The position numbers and the translations under genes are program-made. Below, one piece after another: positions 1 through 4,765 of a stretch of 13,420 nt of DNA. Each line of letters starts with the position of its first letter. The first letter of the stretch is position 1. The stretch comes from CAZQGE01 sp964592815 (GTDB taxonomy: Bacteria; Bacillota; Clostridia; Christensenellales; CAG-917), in NCBI GenBank assembly GCA_964592815.1, contig CAZQGE010000035.1, positions 1-13,420 on the forward strand, in the 5' to 3' direction. The notes beneath the pieces were generated by a model. The model did not search any database, was not told the origin of the DNA, and worked only from the letters and a program-made list of their open reading frames with translations.

Positions 1-54
1 GAAAATGGATTCAAAGCAGGAACGTATATGGACAAAATGTTAATTTTTCATTAA
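1..54 (+). CDS. 3' end of an unidentified upstream gene
   Basis: Frame 1 is open from the window edge and ends in TAA at 52-54, giving 17 residues that end GTYMDKMLIFH. The reading looks protein-like, with Gly-Phe-Lys-Ala-Gly followed by Tyr, Met, Asp, Lys and a hydrophobic tail. Some GNAT acetyltransferases of the phosphinothricin type end in a similar 'GFK-G---D---' pattern, but 17 residues cannot establish this. The frame could also be chance. The next gene has its own promoter, so this fragment need not share its transcript. Confidence 0.35.
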   Translation, partial: ENGFKAGTYMDKMLIFH

Positions 55-84
55 AATTTAAGAAATTTATTAAATATTTGCCAA

Positions 85-113
85 TTGACATTTTACGCAT
101 AGTTCTTTATAAT
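85..113 (+). promoter_or_regulatory. Consensus sigma-A promoter of the recombinase gene
   Basis: TTGACA at 85-90 and TATAAT at 108-113 are separated by exactly 17 bases, a perfect match to the housekeeping consensus. Transcription should start near 120, leaving a leader of about 20 bases that contains the AAGGAAAG ribosome binding site of the gene starting at 139. No operator-like repeat overlaps the boxes, so constitutive expression is plausible. Confidence 0.85.
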
Positions 114-138
114 TATTGTTTGAAAAGGAAAGAGATAT

Positions 139-1212
139 ATGGCAAACTATTTCAAAGATAGAGATAAAACAAATAATACAAAACTCCGTGAATTACGAGA
201 TTGTCTTCCCGAATTTTGTGAAGATTTTTTTGTTGGAATAGAGCCCACAACCACATCACTTACAAGGCTGAATTATGCCTACGATTTAAGAATATTTTTT
301 GATTTTTTAATAAAAAATATACGCGCATTTAAGTCATATAGTGACGTTTTTGATTTTGAAGTTGAAGATTTAGAAAAAATTACACTTGGAAATCTTGAAG
401 CGTTTCTAGAATATTTATCATTTTATGAATTTGATGGCAAAGAATATTCTAATGCGGAAAAAGGCAAAGCTAGAAAAATTTCAACAGTAAGAACACTTTA
501 TAAATATTTTTTTAACCATAATAGAATTGTTGCAAATACAGCCAGCAAAATTACAATGCCTAAACTTCATAGCAAGGATATAATAAGGTTAGAAAACAAT
601 GAAGTTGAAAAAATTTTGAATGCGCCTGAATGTAAAGAAGGAATGAGTGACCACCAACAAAAAATCAATTTGAACACTCAGAGCCGTGATTTGGCAATTT
701 TAACACTTTTGCTTGGCACAGGTATACGTGTTAGTGAATGTGTAGGTCTGAATATAAGCGACGTAGATTTTGACAATAATGCATTTACAATAACAAGAAA
801 AGGCGGAAACAGAGCAATATTATATTTTGGCGATGAAGTAAAGGAAGCCCTTATAAATTATGTTGAAGGAAAACGCAAGAGTTCTCTTGAAAACAATGAG
901 AAAGTTGTAGAGACAGACAAAGAAGCACTATTTTTATCTTTGCAAAAGAAAAGGATATCTGTTCGTGCAGTTGAAAATTTAGTAAAGAAATATGCTGAAA
1001 TTGCCTCTCCCCTTAAAAATATTTCACCGCATAAACTTCGCAGCACATTTGGCACAAATTTATATAAAGAAACTGGTGACATATATATGGTCGCAGACGT
1101 GCTTGGGCATAAAGACGTAAACACAACAAAAAAACACTACGCTGCGATTGAAGAAGACCATCGTAAAATTGCAGCAAAAGTCATAAAATTGCGCAACAAA
1201 AATGATAATTGA
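139..1212 (+). CDS. XerS-like tyrosine recombinase/integrase
   Basis: A 357-residue site-specific recombinase that would cut and rejoin DNA through a phosphotyrosine intermediate. The full catalytic set is visible: Arg197 (TGIRVSE), Lys221 (TRKGG), His298 and Arg301 (PHKLR), His324 (LGHKDV) and the nucleophile Tyr334 (KKHYA). Residues about 25-130 form the N-terminal SAM-like core-binding domain and about 150-350 the catalytic domain. The length exceeds XerC/XerD (about 300) and is close to XerS of streptococci (356); the 'LE-IT--NLEAFLEYL' segment and the insert before the first catalytic Arg also recall XerS. The ATG follows AAGGAAAG at good spacing and a consensus promoter. The likely job is chromosome dimer resolution. 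A mobile-element integrase remains possible because decayed tRNA 3' ends lie 1.8 kb downstream. Class is certain; role is inferred. Confidence 0.9.
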   Translation: MANYFKDRDKTNNTKLRELRDCLPEFCEDFFVGIEPTTTSLTRLNYAYDLRIFFDFLIKNIRAFKSYSDVFDFEVEDLEKITLGNLEAFLEYLSFYEFDGKEYSNAEKGKARKISTVRTLYKYFFNHNRIVANTASKITMPKLHSKDIIRLENNEVEKILNAPECKEGMSDHQQKINLNTQSRDLAILTLLLGTGIRVSECVGLNISDVDFDNNAFTITRKGGNRAILYFGDEVKEALINYVEGKRKSSLENNEKVVETDKEALFLSLQKKRISVRAVENLVKKYAEIASPLKNISPHKLRSTFGTNLYKETGDIYMVADVLGHKDVNTTKKHYAAIEEDHRKIAAKVIKLRNKNDN

Positions 1213-1219
1213 TTATAAA

Positions 1220-1250
1220 CTATTATAAAATATTGACATTTTTATAATAG
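1220..1250. promoter_or_regulatory. Perfect inverted repeat over the padR -35 box; candidate operator
   Basis: The arms CTATTATAAAA (1220-1230) and TTTTATAATAG (1240-1250) are perfect reverse complements, 11 bases each, around a 9-base centre. The centre carries the TTGACA -35 box of the next gene, so a dimer bound here would block RNA polymerase. The gene encodes a PadR-type repressor, a family that usually binds inverted repeats in its own promoter. The site also begins 8 bases after the recombinase stop codon and its 11-bp arms resemble Xer sites. A terminator is unlikely because the stem is all but pure A/T and no T run follows. Confidence 0.6.
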
Positions 1251-1261
1251 CTTGATAAAAT
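1233..1261 (+). promoter_or_regulatory. Promoter of the PadR-type regulator gene
   Basis: TTGACA at 1233-1238 and TAAAAT at 1256-1261 are 17 bases apart, one mismatch from consensus overall. Transcription should begin near 1268, about 43 bases before the start codon. The -35 box sits inside the inverted repeat 1220-1250. Confidence 0.8.
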
Positions 1262-1310
1262 TTTAATATACAAAAATAATAAATTCTGCTAATGCAAAGT
1301 AGGAGTAAAA

Positions 1311-2981
1311 ATGGAATTATCCTCCATAAATACAGACGTTTTAAGAGGTAACGTTACCACAATAATTCTAGGTTCTCTTTGGAGTGCTGACAGATACGGT
1401 TACGATATCTTAAAAGAAATTGAATTAAAAAGCGACGGGCATTTCAAAATTAAGCAACCAACACTTTACAATCAACTTAAAAGACTTGAAAAGCAAGGGC
1501 TTATTTCGTCGTATGAAGGTTCTCCCGATGATACAGGCGGTGGAAGACGTTGTTACTATACTTTGACAGCGGAAGGACGAGAATTTTTACAAAAAGAAAA
1601 ATCTGAATATGAATATTCTCGCTCAATACTAGATAAGTTAGTTTCAACAAAAGAATTTGACTTTGAAAATCAGACTGCCCCGTTTGATACAACAAAATTA
1701 CGTCCATATTCAAAAAAAGAAGATAATAATGACGAACAACCAGCAAAAGTAATTGTAAAAGAAAAGGTGGTTGAGGTAGAAAAAATTGTTGAGAAAAAAG
1801 TTTTTTATGATTTTGACGGCAATGAAATAACAGAAGAAGAAGCAAAAGTACTTATAAATTCTGAAATTCAATCTTTTGAAGTTGCAAACAAAAACAATGT
1901 GGAAAATTTGGCAAGCAATAATGAGTCATTAGAGAGCAAATTTGCGAAAATTGAGGAGAATTATGTGCAAACAAACAATAATTCTCAAACTTTAACCATT
2001 TCAGGACTTAGTGATAAAGAGCAAAAAAAGCATTTCTTTGATAGTAACAACGCTAATAAGCCCGAGCCTAAAAAACCTGCTACATCTCTCAAAGACCTTT
2101 TTGAAAAAATTGACAAAGAACTTGAAGAAAGCAAAGCAAAAAAAGAACAAGCAAGAGAAAACACTATGAAAGCTCTTCAAGAAACTGAAAAAAAGGTCAA
2201 TGCGCCATTTGAAGATAACTTTAACTACAATGCTCAACAACCTGTTGACTATTCCGCCGACAGCGATTGGGCGTACTCTGAATTAGACAATGTTAGCTCT
2301 GCGCCTAAGGGACAGTTTGTGACATCAGCCGTTCTCAATCAAAATCCAAACGGTTATAAATTTGAAAAAAGTAATATAAATTACAAAGACTTTTTTGCAT
2401 CTATTGCGCCAATTCCAGTAGAAAAGATTGACATTGAACCTCAAAAAGAGGAGATATACTCCCCTTATGAAAGCGATTTGAAAACTCGGTTATACAAAGA
2501 AGGATTTAAGATTAGACCTTATGACAAAGGCAATACGTCTGAGTATTATTCATTTAACTTCTTACACGTCAACAGAATTAGAAGAGATTGCTCATTGTTG
2601 ACAATGTTATTATTTTTAGCAGAAATAGCTGTAATGTGGCTTTCATTATACAAATCTATAAACTATGTGTATTTTACTCCGATAATTTGTGTGGGAATTG
2701 TATTATGTCTATTACCATTTGCAATATACCTTAACAACCCTACTAAGCGTATAAGAGCAGAATTTAACTTAAAAAGGTCTTTATTAAACCGAACTATGCT
2801 ATTTATTGAACTATCAATAGTTGCGATTTTAGTTGGAGTTTTTGGCTTAAAAGTTAATGCATCAAACTTGACACTTCTCTACCAAAGTATCGTGTTACCT
2901 ATAGTTTTATTATCAAGTTTACCAATAAGCTCATTGATTTATTGGTTGCTTTATAGAACAAAGAAATATCATATAGCTTAG
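1311..2981 (+). CDS. PadR-family regulator with C-terminal membrane domain
   Basis: A 556-residue protein of unusual build. Residues about 10-105 are a PadR winged helix: YGYDILKEIE, the recognition-helix segment QPTLYNQLKRLEKQGLI (49-65) and the wing GGGRRCYYTLTAEGREFL (76-93). Residues about 145-163 form a Lys/Glu/Val-rich heptad-like stretch and about 258-295 a charged probable coiled coil; the rest up to about 425 is polar and Asn/Glu/Lys-rich. Four hydrophobic helices follow at about 427-447, 452-474, 494-515 and 520-548. Ordinary PadR proteins are about 110-200 residues and soluble, so this one looks membrane-tethered with its DNA-binding end in the cytoplasm. AGGAG at 1301-1305 sets the start. 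The inverted repeat over its promoter suggests autoregulation. The signal and other targets are unknown. Confidence 0.85.
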   Translation: MELSSINTDVLRGNVTTIILGSLWSADRYGYDILKEIELKSDGHFKIKQPTLYNQLKRLEKQGLISSYEGSPDDTGGGRRCYYTLTAEGREFLQKEKSEYEYSRSILDKLVSTKEFDFENQTAPFDTTKLRPYSKKEDNNDEQPAKVIVKEKVVEVEKIVEKKVFYDFDGNEITEEEAKVLINSEIQSFEVANKNNVENLASNNESLESKFAKIEENYVQTNNNSQTLTISGLSDKEQKKHFFDSNNANKPEPKKPATSLKDLFEKIDKELEESKAKKEQARENTMKALQETEKKVNAPFEDNFNYNAQQPVDYSADSDWAYSELDNVSSAPKGQFVTSAVLNQNPNGYKFEKSNINYKDFFASIAPIPVEKIDIEPQKEEIYSPYESDLKTRLYKEGFKIRPYDKGNTSEYYSFNFLHVNRIRRDCSLLTMLLFLAEIAVMWLSLYKSINYVYFTPIICVGIVLCLLPFAIYLNNPTKRIRAEFNLKRSLLNRTMLFIELSIVAILVGVFGLKVNASNLTLLYQSIVLPIVLLSSLPISSLIYWLLYRTKKYHIA

Positions 2982-3016
2982 AATTTAGGAAAAAAATTAA
3001 AGCTAACCAATAAAAG

Positions 3017-3037
3017 AACACCTATTCAGGTGTTTTT
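3017..3037 (+). terminator. Probable terminator of the PadR-type gene
   Basis: AACACCT (3017-3023) and AGGTGTT (3028-3034) form a perfect 7-bp stem with a 4-base loop, running into five T at 3033-3037. It lies 36 bases after the stop codon of the regulator. It also belongs to the repeat family of this gap, so it may have been recruited from a tRNA terminator copy. Confidence 0.6.
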
Positions 3038-3108
3038 GGCAAGAAATACGCAACCTGACAAATAAAAAAACACCTATTAAAGTGTTTTGGCAAGAAAGAC
3101 ACGATTCG

Positions 3109-3232
3109 TAAGGAGCAAGGCGACGGAATAGCAAAACTAAAATCTATTTTGGTTTTGCGTCAGATGCAACCTCACACGCAAGGATTTTTATCCGTCGTGG
3201 GTGCGTTGCGTGGAGAATATAGCGAAATACCA
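3109..3232. other. Structured non-coding insert between tRNA-like repeats
   Basis: This stretch interrupts the middle tRNA-like copy just after its T-loop bases (GATTCG, 3103-3108). It is richer in G+C than its surroundings and full of complementary segments: 3131-3143 against 3146-3158 (13 bases with one wobble), CGACGGA 3121-3127 against TCCGTCG 3191-3197, and CACGCA 3175-3180 against TGCGTG 3207-3212. The last two pairings cross each other, so both can form only as a pseudoknot or as alternatives. I see no gene in it. It may be a small repeat element or a relic RNA; no family is recognised. Confidence 0.4.
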
Positions 3233-3237
3233 TGACA

Positions 3238-3263
3238 AATAAAAAAACACCTAAATAGGTGTT
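3238..3263 (-). terminator. Terminator of tRNA-Trp
   Basis: Read on the minus strand, AACACCT (3263-3257) and AGGTGTT (3252-3246) form a 7-bp stem with an ATTT loop, followed by seven T (complement of 3241-3247) and more T-rich sequence. It starts two bases after the CCA end of the tRNA, a usual position for a tRNA terminator. Confidence 0.85.
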
Positions 3264-3265
3264 TT

Positions 3266-3340
3266 TGGCAGGGGAGACGCGATTCGAACACGCAACCAGC
3301 GGTTTTGGAGACCGCTGCTCTACCGTTGAGCCACTCCCCT
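3266..3340 (-). tRNA. trnW: tRNA-Trp (anticodon CCA)
   Basis: On the minus strand the 75 bases fold as a complete tRNA. The acceptor arms are AGGGGAG and CTCCCCT, the D-stem GCTC/GAGC, the anticodon stem GCGGT/ACCGC with loop CTCCAAA giving anticodon CCA (tryptophan), and the T-arm has loop TTCGAAT. The discriminator base is G and the CCA end is encoded (3268-3266). T-stem pairing is GCGTG with CGCGT, including two G-T pairs. It has its own promoter at 3354-3382 and a terminator directly behind it, so it is a single-gene unit divergent from proC. Confidence 0.97.
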
Positions 3341-3353
3341 ACAAAGCTTGTTT

Positions 3354-3382
3354 ATTATAACAATAATATAAATTTTAGTCAA
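3354..3382 (-). promoter_or_regulatory. Promoter of tRNA-Trp
   Basis: On the minus strand TTGACT (3382-3377) and TATAAT (3359-3354) are 17 bases apart, one mismatch from consensus. The -10 box ends 13 bases before the tRNA 5' end, so only a few leader bases are expected. The site fills most of the 68-base gap to the proC start, so a plus-strand proC promoter, which I could not identify, would have to overlap it. Confidence 0.85.
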
Positions 3383-3408
3383 TTAAATTGATTACGTTTG
3401 GAGATTAT

Positions 3409-4206
3409 ATGGACAAAAAATTTACACTTGCAATAATCGGCGCAGGAAACATGGCATCTGCAATCGTTGGTGGAATTTTGAAGAATAAAATTCTTTCCTC
3501 TAATGAAATTGCGATAAGTGACCCCGATGCAGAAAAATTGCAGAATTTCAAAAATTTAGGTTTAACAACAACATCAGATAACTGCTTGCTAGCGTCAAAT
3601 TGCCAAAACTTATTATTTGCAGTAAAACCCCAAATATCAACAAAAGTTTTTGAACAAATAAAAGATTGCATATCCGCCGAAACAGTAATATCTATTATGG
3701 CTGGTATTTCGATTGATAAACTTAAACACAATCTTGGGCAAAGAAATTACGCGCGAATTATGCCAAATACTCCTGCATTGATAGGATTTGGAATGTCCGC
3801 TATTTCTTTCAGTCAAAAATTCTCTTCCCAATTTGTTATTGACATTTTTTCTTCTTTCGGAAAAACTGTAATTTTAGATGAACAGTTGTTTGATGCAGTA
3901 ACTTCCCTAAGCGGTTCAGGACCTGCATACGTTTATATGTTTATCAAAGCACTAATAGACGGCGGAATTGAAGGCGGATTAGATTATAATACTGCGAAAC
4001 AACTAGCAATTCAGACAGTTATAGGTTCTTCAAAAATGGTTGAGCAAAGTGACAAGAAAATTGATTGTTTAATTGAGGCAGTATGCTCTAAAGGTGGAAC
4101 GACTATTCAAGCAGTTGACAGTTTCAAAAATGACAATTTAGAACAAATTGTCAAACGTGGAATTGAAAAATGTCGAAATCGAAGCAAAGAATTAGGTAAG
4201 TTATGA
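3409..4206 (+). CDS. proC: Pyrroline-5-carboxylate reductase
   Basis: The enzyme reduces 1-pyrroline-5-carboxylate to L-proline with NAD(P)H, the last step of proline synthesis, in the cytoplasm. The 265-residue length is normal. The N-terminal Rossmann fold begins with IIGAGNMASAI (GAGNMA at residues 11-16). The C-terminal dimerisation domain shows the family signature SGSGPAYVYMFIKALIDGG and the CSKGGTT motif near the end. The frame is open back to a TTG at 3388, but GGAG at 3400-3403 is five bases before the ATG at 3409, which also gives the usual N-terminus, so I place the start there. The stop overlaps the rnhA start as ATGA, so the two genes are surely co-transcribed. No convincing promoter is visible in the short upstream gap, where the divergent tRNA promoter sits. 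Confidence 0.96.
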   Translation: MDKKFTLAIIGAGNMASAIVGGILKNKILSSNEIAISDPDAEKLQNFKNLGLTTTSDNCLLASNCQNLLFAVKPQISTKVFEQIKDCISAETVISIMAGISIDKLKHNLGQRNYARIMPNTPALIGFGMSAISFSQKFSSQFVIDIFSSFGKTVILDEQLFDAVTSLSGSGPAYVYMFIKALIDGGIEGGLDYNTAKQLAIQTVIGSSKMVEQSDKKIDCLIEAVCSKGGTTIQAVDSFKNDNLEQIVKRGIEKCRNRSKELGKL

Positions 4207-4682
4207 TAAACAAACTAAAAAATGTGGATATTTACACAGACGGTGCGTGTTCAGGGAACCCCGGTGTTGGGGGCTGGGCTGCTGTTTTAATTTTTAAGAG
4301 CATAAAACGAGAGATAAGTGGCGCAGAAATTGAAACTACAAACAACCGTATGGAATTGACAGCCATAATAAACGGACTGAAAATGCTTAAAGAAAAATGC
4401 AACGTCAAAATTTTCAGCGATAGCGCGTATTCAGTTGAACCATTTTTGAAGAATTGGATAGATGGTTGGCAAAAAAATGGTTGGCGAAATAGCGCAAAGG
4501 ATGACGTTAAAAATAAAGACTTATGGCTTGAACTTCTTTCACTTACAAAACAGCATAACGTTGAATTTTTCAAGGTAAAAGGACACGCAGACAATGAATT
4601 AAACAATAGATGCGACCTTTTAGCACGGAATGCAATAAAAGAACTTCAAACAAAAATTGCGACAGACCAACCGCCCTTCTAA
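4203..4682 (+). CDS. rnhA: Ribonuclease HI
   Basis: Cleaves the RNA strand of RNA-DNA hybrids, removing R-loops and replication primers in the cytoplasm. The 159 residues match the usual length. All active-site positions are present: Asp13 (IYTDGACSGNPGVGG), Glu51 (NNRMELTAII), Asp73 (IFSDSAYSV), His128 (KGHAD) and Asp138 (NRCDLLAR). The Trp-rich 'GWQKNGWRNSAKDDVKNKDLW' stretch corresponds to the basic-protrusion handle of the E. coli type. The ATG overlaps the proC stop by four bases and has only a weak ribosome binding site (TAGGTAAG), suggesting translational coupling. A bidirectional terminator follows after about 30 bases. Pairing with proC has no obvious functional logic and is probably a local arrangement. 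Confidence 0.97.
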   Translation: MINKLKNVDIYTDGACSGNPGVGGWAAVLIFKSIKREISGAEIETTNNRMELTAIINGLKMLKEKCNVKIFSDSAYSVEPFLKNWIDGWQKNGWRNSAKDDVKNKDLWLELLSLTKQHNVEFFKVKGHADNELNNRCDLLARNAIKELQTKIATDQPPF

Positions 4683-4714
4683 AAATAACCTTCTAAATTA
4701 TTTTAATAAAATTA

Positions 4715-4738
4715 AAACGCTCGCAGTTGCGAGCGTTT
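4715..4738. terminator. Bidirectional terminator between rnhA and ispH-S1
   Basis: AAACGCTCGC (4715-4724) and GCGAGCGTTT (4729-4738) are perfect 10-bp arms around the loop AGTT. T-rich sequence follows on both strands: TTTATAGTTTTTAT on plus and TTTTAATTTTAT on minus. It sits between two convergent genes and can end both transcripts. Confidence 0.9.
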
Positions 4739-4765
4739 ATAGTTTTTATATTGAGTTTATTAAGA

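Larger units (their letters stand above)
3004..3286. repeat. Three copies of a tRNA-3'-end plus terminator repeat
   Basis: Three related blocks lie between the padR-type gene and the intact tRNA-Trp. Each holds an A-rich lead, an AACACCT...AGGTGTT hairpin and then TGGCA, the complement of a tRNA 3' end. The lead plus left hairpin arm, TGACAAATAAAAAAACACCT, is identical at 3056-3075 and 3233-3252, and 17 of 20 bases match at 3004-3023. After the hairpin, 3088-3108 matches the intact tRNA 3' end (3266-3286) at 17 of 21 positions, all four differences being A for G on the plus strand; 3037-3053 is a shorter, internally deleted copy. In the middle copy the one weak hairpin pair becomes a G-U pair only in minus-strand RNA, which fits descent from minus-strand tRNA terminators. 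The blocks look like decayed tRNA copies. Confidence 0.75.

Noticed and set aside
41..72. AT-rich imperfect palindrome upstream of the recombinase as a dif site
   Set aside because: The arms match only with gaps in sequence that is nearly all A and T, so it is too weak to annotate as a site.
139..2981. Recombinase plus PadR gene as a prophage or integrative element
   Set aside because: No excisionase, replication, capsid, conjugation or transposase genes are present; both genes have ordinary promoters and composition like the neighbours. The tRNA scars are reported separately as only a possible link.
3109..3232. Riboswitch or T-box leader for proC
   Set aside because: The tRNA-Trp gene and its terminator lie between it and proC on the other strand, so it cannot be the proC leader, and no known riboswitch core was recognised.
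3388..3408. Upstream TTG start for proC
   Set aside because: The GGAG site lies inside this extension and is well spaced for the ATG at 3409, which also gives the normal N-terminus of the family.
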